A stretch of DNA of 64,000 nt, from contig NZ_FWFR01000002.1 of the NCBI RefSeq assembly GCF_900172325.1, forward strand, positions 496,001 through 560,000, in the 5' to 3' direction. The notes beneath the pieces are model-generated. The model was given only the letters and a program-made list of their open reading frames with translations, did no database searches and was not told the DNA's origin. Shown here piece after piece: positions 1 to 10,116 of the stretch. Each line of letters begins with the position of its first letter. Position 1 is the first letter of the stretch. Source of the DNA: Oceanibacterium hippocampi (lineage in GTDB: Bacteria > Pseudomonadota > Alphaproteobacteria > Sneathiellales > Sneathiellaceae). A program made the translations under genes and the position numbers.

Positions 1-1519
1 CGCCGATCCGACGCATCGCCGGAAGCTGCACCGCCATGCCGAGGATCGACTGCAGGGCCTGGTCGAAGGGTCCGCTGATCCCCTCGCCCGCACCCGAACC
101 GCCGCCGCCGCCGCCGTTGCCGCCGAGGCCCGCGATCTGGTTGATGCGGATCGACTTGATCTTCTCGACCGGCTTCATCATCTGCGTGGCGATCTCGGGC
201 AGCCGGTCGAGCCGGTGCATGTCGAGCTTCATGCGGATGACCGGCTCGCTGAGCCCGTTCTCGGCCTGGATCAGCGCCGACTTCCCTTCCGATTCGGCCA
301 ACATGCGGGCGCGCTCGGCGCCGGCCCGAAGCTCGGTCGCATTCGCTTCCGCCTGCGCCATCGCGACCAGGTTGTCGACCTGGGTCTTGATCCGCGACTT
401 CTCGACCTCGGAGGCCTCGCGCGCCTTCATCAGGGCGATCTCGCGGGAACGTTCGGCGGCGGCCTGGTCCTTCTGGGTCTGGACATGTTCCTGGGCCAGC
501 ACGACCTCGGCCCGCGCCTTCTCCGATTCCGCCGCCGCGCGGGTCTCGTCCGCCTTCTTGGCGGCGAGCCGGATCGCGCTGTCGATCTCGGCGAACTCGA
601 CCGCGTGCAGGGCCTCGATCTCCTGTTCGCGCAGGCTGCGGTCGCGGGCGATCTCGGCCTGTTTCAGGGCCGCCTCGCGCGCGATTTTCGCCGCCTCGAT
701 CCTGCGGTCGGCGTCGCTCCGGCTCTGCGCGATCCCGGCATCGCTCTCGGCCTCGCGCTCCTGCAGCGCCTGGCGCTGGGCGATCTCCGACTCGCGATGC
801 TGCTGTTCCAGCGAGATGCGGCGCTGCGCCTGCTCGAGCTGGGTCTCGCGAACGACGATATCGGCCTCGGCCTCGATCCGCGCGCGCGCCTTGCGGTTGT
901 CGGAGACGATCTCGGCAAGCTTCCGCATGCCGACCGCGTTGAAGACGTTGTTCTCGTCGAGCGCCGCGAACGGCGTCTGGTCGAGATGGACCAGCGACGC
1001 GGCATCGAGCTTCAGCCCGCTCTCGCCGAGATTCTCGGCAAGGAGGGCCGCGACCGCGTTGACGAAGGCGGCCCTTCCCTGGTGCAGCGCCTCCATGGTG
1101 CGCTCGGCGGCGACCGCCTGCATGGCGTTGATCAGCTTGCCCTCGATCAGGCGCTGCAACTCGCCGCCACGCAGGGAACGCGCGCCGAAGGCCTGGGCGG
1201 CGGTGGCGATGCCCTCGGCCGTCGGGATCACGCGGACATGGAATTCCATCTCGACGTCAAGCCGCAGGCGATCCTCGGTGATCAGCGACTGGCGCCCGGC
1301 CCGGGCGATGTCGAGGCGCTGCGTGTTCATCGCGATCACATCCACCTTGTGGAGGATCGGGAGCGCCAGGCAACCGCCGTCGATGACCACCAGGCGCCCG
1401 CCGGCGCCGGTCCGGATCAGCGCCGTGTCACGTCCGCTCTTGACGTAGAAGCGATTGAGAAAAAGCACCGCCAGGACGATGGCGACGATCAGGCCGAGAA
1501 CGAGCAAAAGCCAGAGCAC
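1..1519 (-). CDS. Flotillin-like SPFH/band-7 membrane protein (partial, C-terminus beyond window)
   Basis: The minus-strand frame is open from 1519 to the window edge (about 506 codons), so the end is missing. Residues 2-20 form one hydrophobic anchor, and an SPFH/band-7-like domain follows to about residue 190 (it includes NTQRLDIARAGRQSL and DVEMEFHVRVIPTAEG). After it comes a long Ala/Glu/Arg/Gln-rich coiled coil, typical of flotillins, and a Gly-rich linker near the visible end. Flotillins are membrane-associated scaffolds that oligomerise; the role of this one is not shown by the sequence. I prefer the GTG at 1519 because GGGGGGAGGA sits just upstream; an in-frame ATG at 1540 is the alternative. 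No NfeD partner is seen upstream; it could lie beyond the left edge. Confidence 0.85.
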   Translation of the reverse strand, partial: MLWLLLVLGLIVAIVLAVLFLNRFYVKSGRDTALIRTGAGGRLVVIDGGCLALPILHKVDVIAMNTQRLDIARAGRQSLITEDRLRLDVEMEFHVRVIPTAEGIATAAQAFGARSLRGGELQRLIEGKLINAMQAVAAERTMEALHQGRAAFVNAVAALLAENLGESGLKLDAASLVHLDQTPFAALDENNVFNAVGMRKLAEIVSDNRKARARIEAEADIVVRETQLEQAQRRISLEQQHRESEIAQRQALQEREAESDAGIAQSRSDADRRIEAAKIAREAALKQAEIARDRSLREQEIEALHAVEFAEIDSAIRLAAKKADETRAAAESEKARAEVVLAQEHVQTQKDQAAAERSREIALMKAREASEVEKSRIKTQVDNLVAMAQAEANATELRAGAERARMLAESEGKSALIQAENGLSEPVIRMKLDMHRLDRLPEIATQMMKPVEKIKSIRINQIAGLGGNGGGGGGSGAGEGISGPFDQALQSILGMAVQLPAMRRIG

Positions 1520-1594
1520 GGTGTCCTCCCCCCTCCGCATCCGGGGCCATGCACGGCCGGACGCAATCGGATCAACGCCGAGATCTACGCATCA

Positions 1595-1632
1595 TTTATT
1601 TTCTATTTCAAGTGTTTTATTTTCCGTTTCAA
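1595..1632. repeat. Two 17-bp direct repeats with a 21-bp period upstream of the flotillin gene
   Basis: The 17-mers at 1595-1611 and 1616-1632 match at 15 of 17 positions; on the minus strand both read TTGAAA-NN-GAAAATAAA. The 21-bp period is two helical turns. They lie in an AT-rich island within GC-rich DNA, 76-113 bp upstream of the flotillin start. Binding of a regulator or a duplicated promoter element is inference. Confidence 0.5.
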
Positions 1633-1702
1633 CATTTCTGCGAACCCGGCCGAAAGCCACGGAAAGGCTGGCGAGACTCCCGGTCGACGGCCTGGTCGCG
1701 GC

Positions 1703-2860
1703 TCAGAAAATCCGTTCGGGGGTCGCGAAAAGATGACCGTCGGCGCGGGCAAGATAGATCGGCAGCGCCTTCTTCTGGTTGTCCCAGTAGCGTCCCTGGC
1801 GGGCGCTGACGTATTCGAGCGGCTGGTTCGGCGCGAGCGCCATGCCGGGACCGGCCTGGGCGACCGCGGCGGCCAGGAAATTGACCCCTTCGTAAAGCGA
1901 CTGTCCGAGCGCGTTGAGGACCGGCGCATACTCGCCGTGGCAGGCGAAATAGCGTTCCTTGAAGGCGATGTTGCGGTCGGTCCGCAGCCCCCCGAAATAG
2001 CTCGAGACGGCGAACAGCCGCTTGGTGTTCTCCGCCCCCATGGCGAGCAGGCCGCTCTCCTCGATCGCCGCCGACAGGCGGATTGCCCGCCGGTCGAGCC
2101 CGGCGGCCCCGAACAGCCTGTTGAACTCGACCGCGTCCTGGCCGATCAGCGAGATCAGCACCGCATCGGCGCCGCACGTCGCGACATGTTCGACCAGCCG
2201 CTCGATTTCCGGGAAGCCGAACGGCACGTAGCATTCGAACACCACCTCGCCGTCATTCTCGTCGATATAGTCGCGGGCGAAGGCGTTCGAGGCGCGCGGC
2301 CAGACATAGTCGTTGCCGATCAGCGCCCAGCGCCGAACCTTGCGGGTGGCGCTGAGGTGCCGGATCGCCGGCCGGAGTTGGTCCTCGGGCGTCTCGCCGA
2401 TCGCGAACACGCCCGGGGTCCGTTCGTTGCCCTCGTACAGCGGGGTATAGACATAGGGTACGCGGGCGCCGACGATCTTGTTCAGGCGCTGGCGAACCGA
2501 GCTCAGATGCATGCCGACGATCGCCGAGATGGCATTGTCCTCGATCAGGTCGTTGGCGCCGTGCTCGACCGCGAGGCCGGTCTCGTCGCTCGCATCCACG
2601 AGAACGAATTCCACCTCGCGCGCGGCGATCCCGCCCCGCGCGTTGATCTCGTGCGCGGCAAGCTGGGCGGAAGCGACGCAGGACGCCCCCCAGAGCCCTG
2701 CCGCGCCGCTCATCGGTACGAACAGCCCGATGCGGTAACGATCTTCCTGCCCGATCCAGTCGTCGCCACGACTGCGAGGCCGCGCCTGGCGCAGCCTGCT
2801 CTCCTGCCAGCCGGGGCGACTGTCCGCAATGTGCGGATCGTCGCCTTCCGTGAAGCCCAT
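1703..2860 (-). CDS. UrtA/AmiC-family ligand-binding protein without signal peptide
   Basis: This 385-residue periplasmic-binding-protein fold (branched-chain amino acid/urea/amide type) resembles the UrtA encoded at 55266 in the same window: NDYVWPR versus TDYVYPR, and PLYEGNE versus PVQYEGEE. UrtA has an obvious signal peptide. This protein starts with a charged stretch and enters the binding fold at YRIGLFVPMSGAAG, so it is probably cytosolic. AmiC, the cytosolic amide sensor that controls an amidase operon, is the family precedent. I chose the ATG at 2860 because it follows AAGGG; an open frame continues upstream to 2920 but through AT-rich DNA that looks like a promoter. It is divergent from a MarR gene. 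No transporter genes adjoin it, so a sensing role is more likely than transport, but this is inferred. Confidence 0.75.
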   Translation of the reverse strand: MGFTEGDDPHIADSRPGWQESRLRQARPRSRGDDWIGQEDRYRIGLFVPMSGAAGLWGASCVASAQLAAHEINARGGIAAREVEFVLVDASDETGLAVEHGANDLIEDNAISAIVGMHLSSVRQRLNKIVGARVPYVYTPLYEGNERTPGVFAIGETPEDQLRPAIRHLSATRKVRRWALIGNDYVWPRASNAFARDYIDENDGEVVFECYVPFGFPEIERLVEHVATCGADAVLISLIGQDAVEFNRLFGAAGLDRRAIRLSAAIEESGLLAMGAENTKRLFAVSSYFGGLRTDRNIAFKERYFACHGEYAPVLNALGQSLYEGVNFLAAAVAQAGPGMALAPNQPLEYVSARQGRYWDNQKKALPIYLARADGHLFATPERIF

Positions 2861-2955
2861 CCCGTGTTGACCCTTGTTCTTTTCCAAATTAAACAATATC
2901 AAGCTTTGAGAGATGTGCAAATTCTTCTGAACGCGTTACGGGACTAGCTTCGACA
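2861..2955. promoter_or_regulatory. Divergent intergenic region with a TCAA-N3-TTGA inverted repeat
   Basis: This 95-bp AT-rich gap separates the AmiC-like gene (minus) and the MarR gene (plus), so it must hold both promoters. An inverted repeat TCAA-GCT-TTGA lies at 2899-2909. MarR proteins often bind palindromes between themselves and a divergent target; assigning this repeat to the MarR is a guess. Confidence 0.35.
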
Positions 2956-3381
2956 ATGGCCAACGACACGATCGCCGATTACCTGGTCTACCAGGTCGCG
3001 CGGGCGCACCGGCGCCTGCACGGCGAACTTGACGACCTGCTGCAGGAAGAAGGCGTGCAGGTCGAACACTGGCGGGTTCTGGACATCCTGAGCGACGGCC
3101 GCGGCCGCTCGATGGGCGAACTCGCCTCGCTGGTCCTGATGAACCATCCGGCGCTGACCAAGATGCTGGACAAGATGGTCTCGAACGCGCTGGTCCATCG
3201 CCTGCCGGACATCAACGACGCGCGCCGGGTGCTGGTCTTCATCACCGAGAGCGGCCGGGCGCTCCACGACCGCATCAAGGAAGCGGTCGACGCCCATGAC
3301 GAGGCACTCAACCGCAAACTCGGCAAGCGCGACGTGGCGCGGCTGAAACAGATTCTCGATACGCTCGATCACGCCAACTGA
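2956..3381 (+). CDS. MarR-family transcriptional regulator
   Basis: The protein is 141 residues, the usual MarR size. An N-terminal dimerisation helix is followed by a winged helix-turn-helix: VEHWRVLDILSDGRGRSMGELA, then LVLMNHPALTKMLDKMVSNA as the recognition region, and a wing around NDARRVLVFITESG. It is divergent from the AmiC-like gene and convergent with the transketolase-like gene, with a perfect palindrome between the last two. MarR proteins typically respond to small aromatic or phenolic ligands, but no ligand can be read here. The AmiC-like gene or the ThDP enzyme gene are possible targets. Confidence 0.85.
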   Translation: MANDTIADYLVYQVARAHRRLHGELDDLLQEEGVQVEHWRVLDILSDGRGRSMGELASLVLMNHPALTKMLDKMVSNALVHRLPDINDARRVLVFITESGRALHDRIKEAVDAHDEALNRKLGKRDVARLKQILDTLDHAN

Positions 3382-3389
3382 GGCGTGAC

Positions 3390-3411
3390 GGCCGGCGGCA
3401 TGCCGCCGGCC
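3390..3411. terminator. Perfect 22-bp GC palindrome between convergent genes
   Basis: A perfect self-complementary GC-rich sequence lies 9 bp after the MarR stop and 11 bp before the stop of the convergent transketolase-like gene. It can form a hairpin in either transcript. There is no T-tract, so termination is probable rather than certain. Confidence 0.5.
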
Positions 3412-3421
3412 GGTCGCAGGT

Positions 3422-5812
3422 TCAGCCGACGACGGCGAAGCGCCGGGCCGGATTGCGCCCCGGGGTCAGTTCGGCGACCGCGCTGACAATCGCTGCCGCA
3501 TCGATCCCGTGGTGACGATAGAGATCGGCGATCGTGCCGGTCTGGCCGAAATGCTCGACCCCGAGCGGCACGGTGCGATGGCCCTGGACCGAGCCCAGCC
3601 AGGCGAGCGTCGCCGGATGGCCGTCGATCACGGTCACCAGCAGGCAATGTCGCGGCAACCGCGCCAGCAGCCGCTCGATATGGCTCATCGCGCCGGCGTT
3701 GCCGCGCTTGCGCGCCCGCAAGGCGGCCGTCCAGCCGGCATTGAGCCGGTCGGCCGAGGTCACCGCGAGCACGCCGATATCGCGCCGGTCCTCGCCGATC
3801 AGGCCGGCCGCCTCGAGCGCCTCCGGCGCGACCGTGCCCTGGTAGGCGATCACGACCTCGCAATTGGGACCGGGTTCGCGCAGCCAGTAGGCGCCGTCGA
3901 TGACGCCGCCGGCGAAGTCCGCCCCGGCCCGGCCCTGCGGCTGGTCGAGTGTGCGGGTCGAGAGCCTGAGGTAAACCGAGCCGCCGGTCTCGTCGCGAAG
4001 CCAGGTGCGCTCGTCCGGATCGCCCTCGCCGTTCCGCTGCATGTAGTCGAAGGCCCAGGCCATGATGATCGCGAGCTCGTCGACATAGGCCGGCTCGAAG
4101 GCGGCGATGCCGTCCTGGGCGAGACCGATCAGCGGGCTGCTGATCGACTGGTGCGCGCCACCTTCCGGCGCCAGCGTGACGCCCGACGGCGTTGCCACCA
4201 GCAGGAACCGGGCATCCTGGTAGCAGGCGTAGTTCAGGGCATCAAGGCCGCGGGCGATGAACGGGTCGTAGAGCGTGCCGATCGGCAGCAGCCGCTCGCC
4301 AAACAGCGAATGTGACAGCCCGGCCGCGCCGAGCAGCAGAAACAGGTTCATCTCCGCAATGCCGAGCTCGATATGCTGGCCGTTCGTCGAGAACCGCCAT
4401 TTCTGCGCCGAGGGCACGCGCTCGTCGCGGAAGGTATCGGCGATCTCGTCGCGGGCGAACAGGCCGCGCCGGTTGACCCAGGGGCCGAGATTGGTCGAGA
4501 CCGTGACGTCCGGCGACGTGGTGACGATACGCGCCGCCAGCGCCGCATCGCCCTTGGCCAGCACGTCGAGGATCTTGCCGAACCCGGCCTGGGTCGAGAT
4601 CGCCCGGTCGGCCGGCGCCGGCAGATCGGGGACCGGCAGGGTCGATGCCTCGAAGCGACGGGTGCCGCGGGCGAAGAAGGCGCTCTCCCGGACCGCGCGG
4701 TCAAGCGTTTCGGCCGAGATGCCGAGCCCCTCGGCGGGCTCCCACTCGTGCCCGGCGCGGATCTTCATGGCGGCCTGGAACTCGGCCATCTGGTCGGGCG
4801 TCATCAGGCCGGAATGGTTGTCCTTGTGGCCGGCGAGCGGTGTCGCCCAGCCCTTGATCGTGTAGGCGACGAAGGCGACGGGACGATCATGATCGATGCC
4901 CTCGAAAACCTCTATCAGGCTTTCCAGGCAATGGCCGCCGAGATTGCACATCAGCGCCTGCAACGCGTCGTCGGAACGCCGCTCGACCAACGCCAGCGCC
5001 TTGGCGTTGCCACCGAGATCGGCATTGAGCCGCTTCCGCCAGGCCGCGCCGCCCTGATAGGTGAGCGCCGAATAGAGCGCGTTCGGGCATGTGTCGATCC
5101 AGTCGCGAAGCGCCTCCCCGCCCGGCTCGGCGAACGCGGCGCGCTGAAGGGCGCCGTATTTCAGGATCACCACGTCCCAGCCGAAGGCCCCGAAGATCGC
5201 CTCGATCCGGTCCGACAGGCCCTCGCGGACGACGCCGTCGAGACTCTGGCGATTGTAGTCGATCACCCACCAGGTGTTGCGGAGATCGTGCTTCCAGCCT
5301 TCCTGCAGGGCCTCGTAGACATTGCCCTCGTCGAGTTCGGCATCGCCGACCAGCGCGATCATCCGCCCCTTCGGCCGACCGCCGCGCCATCCCTTGGCGT
5401 CGAGATAGTCCTGGATCATCGCCGCGAAGGCGGTGATCCCGACGCCGAGACCGACCGAGCCGGTCGAGAAATCGACATCGTCGATATCCTTGGTCCGGCT
5501 GGGATAGGACTGCGCGCCGCCATAACCGCGGAAGGCCTCGAGCTTCGCCCGCGTCTGGTTGCCGGCGAGATACTGGATCGCGTGAAAAACCGGCGAGGCA
5601 TGGGGCTTGACCGCGACCCGGTCCTCCGGCCGCAGGACATGGAAATAGAGCGCCGTCATGATCGAGACCATCGAGGCCGAGGACGCCTGGTGACCGCCGA
5701 CCTTCAGGCCGTCCGATTTCTCCCGCAGATGGTTGGCGTTGTGGATCGTCCAGCAGGAAAGCCAGAGCAGCTTGCGCTCGATTTCATGCAGCATGTCCAG
5801 TTCTTTACGCAT
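3422..5812 (-). CDS. Transketolase / single-chain pyruvate dehydrogenase E1-type ThDP enzyme
   Basis: This 796-residue thiamine-diphosphate enzyme has the homodimeric E1/transketolase layout. The N-terminal pyrophosphate domain includes LKVGGHQASSASMVSIMTAL, DVDFSTGSVGLGVGITAF and the ThDP motif GDAELDEGN with a downstream DYNRQSLDG; a pyrimidine domain (DEIADTFRDER, NGQHIELGIAEMNLFLLLGA) and a C-terminal transketolase domain follow. It is close to AceE in architecture but shorter (AceE is near 890 residues), and no E2 or E3 gene adjoins, so the acceptor is unknown. I chose the ATG at 5812 because the frame reaching 5917 crosses the nosR control region; an ATG at 5794 is also possible. It is divergent from nosR. 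Confidence 0.75.
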   Translation of the reverse strand: MRKELDMLHEIERKLLWLSCWTIHNANHLREKSDGLKVGGHQASSASMVSIMTALYFHVLRPEDRVAVKPHASPVFHAIQYLAGNQTRAKLEAFRGYGGAQSYPSRTKDIDDVDFSTGSVGLGVGITAFAAMIQDYLDAKGWRGGRPKGRMIALVGDAELDEGNVYEALQEGWKHDLRNTWWVIDYNRQSLDGVVREGLSDRIEAIFGAFGWDVVILKYGALQRAAFAEPGGEALRDWIDTCPNALYSALTYQGGAAWRKRLNADLGGNAKALALVERRSDDALQALMCNLGGHCLESLIEVFEGIDHDRPVAFVAYTIKGWATPLAGHKDNHSGLMTPDQMAEFQAAMKIRAGHEWEPAEGLGISAETLDRAVRESAFFARGTRRFEASTLPVPDLPAPADRAISTQAGFGKILDVLAKGDAALAARIVTTSPDVTVSTNLGPWVNRRGLFARDEIADTFRDERVPSAQKWRFSTNGQHIELGIAEMNLFLLLGAAGLSHSLFGERLLPIGTLYDPFIARGLDALNYACYQDARFLLVATPSGVTLAPEGGAHQSISSPLIGLAQDGIAAFEPAYVDELAIIMAWAFDYMQRNGEGDPDERTWLRDETGGSVYLRLSTRTLDQPQGRAGADFAGGVIDGAYWLREPGPNCEVVIAYQGTVAPEALEAAGLIGEDRRDIGVLAVTSADRLNAGWTAALRARKRGNAGAMSHIERLLARLPRHCLLVTVIDGHPATLAWLGSVQGHRTVPLGVEHFGQTGTIADLYRHHGIDAAAIVSAVAELTPGRNPARRFAVVG

Positions 5813-5878
5813 CGACACCGACGATCTCCTCCCCAACTCCGGCCTGTTGCCGCAACGGCAACCCATCCTCCCGGCGAA

Positions 5879-5892
5879 TTGACCAAAGTCAA
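5879..5892. promoter_or_regulatory. FNR/NNR-type box upstream of nosR
   Basis: TTGACCAAAGTCAA is a perfect inverted repeat of TTGAC with a 4-bp spacer, matching the binding site of FNR/DNR/NNR regulators. Its centre lies about 60 bp before the nosR start, so a class II activator position near -41.5 would put transcription start around 5927. The divergent transketolase-like gene begins about 73 bp away on the other side and could share the site. Confidence 0.8.
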
Positions 5893-5945
5893 TGCCGGAA
5901 CCGCCGATCGGGCGCAATTGTCACCTCGAACCACGAGGACGGACA

Positions 5946-8219
5946 ATGACGCTTTCCGGGATACTTTCCGGCATTCGGGCCGGAACCCTCTATCGCCAGG
6001 CGACCCTGCTGGCGCTGATTCTCGGGCTGTGCGTTGCCGGGTCGACGGCGATCCATGCCCAGTCGACGCCGCTTCTGCCGAAATACATCGCCGACCTGTT
6101 GCCGGCCGATCTCGCGGCCGGCGGCGAAAGCTTCGGGCCGATGCGACAGGACCTCCCGGTCATGCCGATCCTGCGCGGCCGGGAGATCATCGCCTGGGCC
6201 TTCCTGACCTCCGACTTCGTCGGTACGACCGGCTATTCCGGCAAGCCGATCCATGTCGTGGCGGCGGTCTCGCCGGACGCCAGGCTGACCGGGGCTCGCC
6301 TCGTCAAGCATGCCGAGCCGATCGTCCTGATCGGCATCCCCAACCGGAAGATCCAGGCGCTGACGGAAAGCTATACCGGCCTCGACCTCGCGGCGGAGGT
6401 GGCGGCCGGCGGCGACGCGCACGATCTCGACATCATCTCCGGCGCGACGGTCACGATCATGGTGATCGACGATTCGATCGTGCGCTCGGGCATCAAGGTC
6501 GCCCGCGCGCTCGGGCTCGGCGGGCTCGCCGCCGGCACCGAACAGCCGGTCGTCCGGCGCGAACTGGACCCGGCGCAGGACAGGGTCGTCGACTGGCAGA
6601 CGCTGGCCGGCGACGGCTCGATCCGCCGTCTCGCCCTCGATGTCGGCCAGGTCAACGAGGCCTTCGCCGCCTCGGGCGACGAACTGGCGGCGGCGCGGCC
6701 GGAGCCGGGCAATCCGTCCGACCTCTACATCGACCTGCAGGCGGCGCTGGTCAGTGTGCCGACGATCGGCCACAGCCTGCTCGGCGACGCCGAATACGAC
6801 AACCTGCGGACGTGGCTCGGCGAAGGGGATCAGGCGATCCTGCTGGCCGGCCGCGGCCGCTATTCCTTCAAGGGCTCCGGCTATGTGCGCGGCGGCATCT
6901 TCGACCGTGTGCAGCTGATCCAGGGCGACGTCGCGGTGCGCTTCCGCGACCGCCAGCACCGCCGCCTCGGCGCCCTCGCCGCCGGCGGCGCGCCGAGCTT
7001 CACCGAGCTCGACCTGTTCCGCATTCCCGCCGAATCAGGCTTCGATCCGGCCCAGCCGTGGCGACTGCAGCTGCTCGTCAACCGGGCCGTCGGCCCGGTG
7101 AAGAAGAGCTTTCTCACCTTCGATCTCGATTATCGCCTGCCTGAGCCTTACCTGCTGCCGGCCGCCGCGCCCGCCAGCGCGACCGGCAATACGGCAGTCG
7201 TCGCGCCGCTCGTCGACGCGGACAGCGAAGCGGCCGCGAAAGCGGCCCTGTGGCAACGGATCTGGCGCGACCGGAAGATCGAGATCGGCGCCCTCCTCCT
7301 CATGCTGGCGACGCTCACCGGCGCCTTCTTCTTCCAGCTCTGGTTCACCCGCTCCGAACGCTTCGTGTTCTGGTTCCGGATCGGCTTCCTGTCGGTCACG
7401 CTGGTCTTCCTCGGCTGGTATGCGAATGCGCAGCTCTCGGTCGTGAACCTGCTGGCGCTCGTCGGCACGCTGCGCACCGGCTTCACCTGGGACGCCTTCC
7501 TGCTCGACCCGCTGGTCTTCATCCTGTGGGGCGCGGTCGCCGCCGCGCTGCTGTTCTGGGGACGCGGCGCCTACTGCGGCTGGCTCTGCCCGTTCGGCGC
7601 CCTACAGGAACTGACCAACCGGCTGGCGAAGTTCCTGCGGATCCCGCAATGGCACCTCCCCTGGGGCCTGCACGAGCGGCTCTGGCCGGTAAAATACATC
7701 GTCTTCATGGCCCTGTTCGGCGTTTCGCTGATGTCGATCCCGGCGGCCGAGGCGCTCGCCGAGGTCGAACCGTTCAAGACCGCGATCATCCTGAAGTTCC
7801 AGCGCGACTGGCCGTTCGTCCTGTTCGCCGTCGGCCTGCTCGGGATCGGCCTTTTCGTCGAGCGCTTCTACTGCCGTTATCTCTGCCCGCTCGGCGCGGC
7901 GCTCGCGATCCCGGCCCGGATCCGCATGTTCGACTGGCTCAAGCGCTATCACGAATGTGGGAATCCCTGCCAGATCTGTGCCCATGAATGCATGGTCCAG
8001 GCGATCCATCCGACCGGCGAGATCAACCCCAACGAATGCCTGAACTGCATGCATTGCCAGGTGCTCTACCAGCACAAGGGCAAATGCCCTGTGGTCATCA
8101 AGAAATTCAAACGCCTCGATGCGCTCCGGGACAGCACCCGGGCGTCCGCCACGGCGCGCCATCCGGCGCCGCTGCCAGCCGCGGCACAACCCTCCACGAA
8201 GGAGAACGGGAATGTCTGA
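5946..8219 (+). CDS. nosR: NosR, membrane flavoprotein/iron-sulfur regulator of N2O reduction
   Basis: NosR is thought to feed electrons to N2O reductase and is needed for nosZ expression. The 757-residue protein has an N-terminal signal/anchor ([20 protein letters not shown]), a periplasmic FMN-binding domain with DIISGATVT (Thr168 as the likely flavinylation site), a membrane domain starting near residue 440, two CxxxCP motifs (CGWLCPFG and CRYLCPLG), and a C-terminal ferredoxin-like cluster region ([12 protein letters not shown], then CLNCMHC). The ATG at 5946 follows GAGGA; an open frame from 5892 overlaps the FNR box and is rejected. The stop overlaps the nosZ start by 8 bp, so translation is probably coupled. 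Confidence 0.96.
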   Translation: MTLSGILSGIRAGTLYRQATLLALILGLCVAGSTAIHAQSTPLLPKYIADLLPADLAAGGESFGPMRQDLPVMPILRGREIIAWAFLTSDFVGTTGYSGKPIHVVAAVSPDARLTGARLVKHAEPIVLIGIPNRKIQALTESYTGLDLAAEVAAGGDAHDLDIISGATVTIMVIDDSIVRSGIKVARALGLGGLAAGTEQPVVRRELDPAQDRVVDWQTLAGDGSIRRLALDVGQVNEAFAASGDELAAARPEPGNPSDLYIDLQAALVSVPTIGHSLLGDAEYDNLRTWLGEGDQAILLAGRGRYSFKGSGYVRGGIFDRVQLIQGDVAVRFRDRQHRRLGALAAGGAPSFTELDLFRIPAESGFDPAQPWRLQLLVNRAVGPVKKSFLTFDLDYRLPEPYLLPAAAPASATGNTAVVAPLVDADSEAAAKAALWQRIWRDRKIEIGALLLMLATLTGAFFFQLWFTRSERFVFWFRIGFLSVTLVFLGWYANAQLSVVNLLALVGTLRTGFTWDAFLLDPLVFILWGAVAAALLFWGRGAYCGWLCPFGALQELTNRLAKFLRIPQWHLPWGLHERLWPVKYIVFMALFGVSLMSIPAAEALAEVEPFKTAIILKFQRDWPFVLFAVGLLGIGLFVERFYCRYLCPLGAALAIPARIRMFDWLKRYHECGNPCQICAHECMVQAIHPTGEINPNECLNCMHCQVLYQHKGKCPVVIKKFKRLDALRDSTRASATARHPAPLPAAAQPSTKENGNV

Positions 8220-10113
8220 GAACAGGAACGATCTGGCACTCACCCGCCGGGCATTGCTCGGCGCTTCGGCCGGCGGCGCGGTACTCACGGCAACGGCCGG
8301 CGGCGTGCTGTCGCTGACCTCTCCGACACCGGCCAGGGCCGCCGCCAAAGGCGTCGAACTCGCGCCCGGCGAACTCGACGAATATTACGGCTTCTGGTCC
8401 TCGGGCCAGTGCGGCGAGCTTCGCATCATCGGCATGCCGTCGATGCGCGAACTGATGCGCGTGCCGGTCTTCAACCGCTGCTCCGCGACCGGCTGGGGTC
8501 AGACCAACGAAAGCCTCAAGATCCTGACTCAGGACCTGCTGCCGGAAACACGGGAGTTCCTCGCCAGCCGCGGCGGAACCTACATGAACGGCGACCTGCA
8601 TCATCCGCACATGTCGTTCACCGACGGCACCTATGACGGTCGCTACCTGTTCATGAACGACAAGGCGAACACGCGGGTCGCGCGGATCCGTTGCGACGTC
8701 ATGAAATGCGACAAGATCATCGAGATCCCGAACGCCTCAGACATTCACGGCCTGCGGCCGCAGAAATTCCCGCGGACCGGCTATGTCTTCGCCAACGGGG
8801 AGCATCGCGTTCCGCTGCCGAACGACGGCATGATCCTCGACGAACCGGAGAAATACGTCTCGATCTTCACCGCCATCGACGGCGACACGATGAAGGTCAG
8901 CTGGCAGGTCATCGTCAGCGGCAATCTCGACAATTGCGACGCCGACTACCAGGGGAAATACGCCTTCTCGACCTGCTACAATTCCGAGGAAGGGGTAACC
9001 CTGGCCGAGATGACGGAGTCGGAGACCGACCATGTCGTGATCTTCAACATCAAGCGCATCGAGGCGGCGGTCGCGGCCGGCGATTACAAGACCTACAACG
9101 GCGTCCCGGTGCTCGACGGCCGGAAAGGCTCGGAACTGACCCGCTACGTGTCGGTCCCGAACAGCCCGCACGGCTGCAATACCGCGCCCGACGGCAAGTA
9201 TGTCGTGATCAATGGCAAGCTCTCGCCGACGGTCTCGGTGATCGACGTCAACAAGGTCGAGGCGATATTCGAGGGCGCCGATCCGCTGTCCTGCATCGTC
9301 GCCCAGCCGGAACTCGGCCTCGGCCCGCTCCACACCGCCTTCGACGGCAAGGGAAACGCCTTCACGACGCTGTTCCTCGACAGCCAGATGTGCCAGTGGA
9401 ACATCGAGAAGGCGGTGCGCCAGCATGCCGGCGAGAATGTCGACCCGATCATCTCCAAGGTCGATGTCCAGTATCAGCCCGGTCACAACCACACCTCGAT
9501 GGGCGAAACCAAGGACGCGGACGGCAAATGGCTGGTCTCGCTCAACAAGTTCTCCAAGGACCGGTTCATCAATGTCGGGCCTCTGAAGCCCGAGAACGAG
9601 CAGCTGATCGATATCACCCAGGATCCGCCGGTCGTCGTTCATGACAGCCCGACCTTCGCCGAGCCGCATGACTGCATCATCGTCCACCGCTCGATCGTCT
9701 CGCCGCTCAGCATCTGGAACCGCGACGACCCGATGTGGGAGGACGCCCGCAAGCAGGCCGCCGCGGACGGCGTGGACCTGGAGGACGGCGCCGACGAACC
9801 GATCCGCGACGGCAACAAGGTGCGCGTCTACATGTATTCGTCGGCCCCGACCTTCTCGCTCGAGAAGTTCACCGTCAGGCAGGGCGACGAGGTCACCATC
9901 TACATCACCAACATCGACGATGTGGACGACCTGACGCACGGCTTCACGCTCGGCAATTACGGGATCGCCTTCGAGGTCGGCCCGCAGGCGACCGCCTCGG
10001 TCACCTTCACCGCCGACCGGCCGGGTGTGCACTGGTTCTATTGCCAGTGGTTCTGCCACGCGCTCCACATGGAGATGCGCGGCCGGATGCTGGTCGAGCC
10101 GCGCGCGGCCTGA
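8212..10113 (+). CDS. nosZ: NosZ, nitrous oxide reductase (clade I, Tat-exported)
   Basis: This periplasmic multicopper enzyme reduces N2O to N2. The 633-residue protein starts with a Tat signal ([13 protein letters not shown]), which is typical of clade I enzymes. The seven-bladed propeller carries CuZ histidines, including the GDLHHPHMS motif (His130, His131). The C-terminal cupredoxin domain has the CuA site: His576 (LTHGF), then C611-x3-C615-x3-H619-x2-M622 in [12 protein letters not shown]. All key CuA ligands are present, so the enzyme should be functional. The ATG at 8212 has GGAG upstream and is the only start that places the twin arginines correctly. nosD follows after three bases. 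Confidence 0.97.
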   Translation: MSENRNDLALTRRALLGASAGGAVLTATAGGVLSLTSPTPARAAAKGVELAPGELDEYYGFWSSGQCGELRIIGMPSMRELMRVPVFNRCSATGWGQTNESLKILTQDLLPETREFLASRGGTYMNGDLHHPHMSFTDGTYDGRYLFMNDKANTRVARIRCDVMKCDKIIEIPNASDIHGLRPQKFPRTGYVFANGEHRVPLPNDGMILDEPEKYVSIFTAIDGDTMKVSWQVIVSGNLDNCDADYQGKYAFSTCYNSEEGVTLAEMTESETDHVVIFNIKRIEAAVAAGDYKTYNGVPVLDGRKGSELTRYVSVPNSPHGCNTAPDGKYVVINGKLSPTVSVIDVNKVEAIFEGADPLSCIVAQPELGLGPLHTAFDGKGNAFTTLFLDSQMCQWNIEKAVRQHAGENVDPIISKVDVQYQPGHNHTSMGETKDADGKWLVSLNKFSKDRFINVGPLKPENEQLIDITQDPPVVVHDSPTFAEPHDCIIVHRSIVSPLSIWNRDDPMWEDARKQAAADGVDLEDGADEPIRDGNKVRVYMYSSAPTFSLEKFTVRQGDEVTIYITNIDDVDDLTHGFTLGNYGIAFEVGPQATASVTFTADRPGVHWFYCQWFCHALHMEMRGRMLVEPRAA

Positions 10114-10116
10114 TCC

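Noticed and set aside
215-2947. Plus-strand open frame of about 910 codons across the flotillin and AmiC-like genes
   Set aside because: Its product is Arg/Asp/Gly-rich with no family signature, whereas the opposite strand encodes clear flotillin and binding-protein folds.
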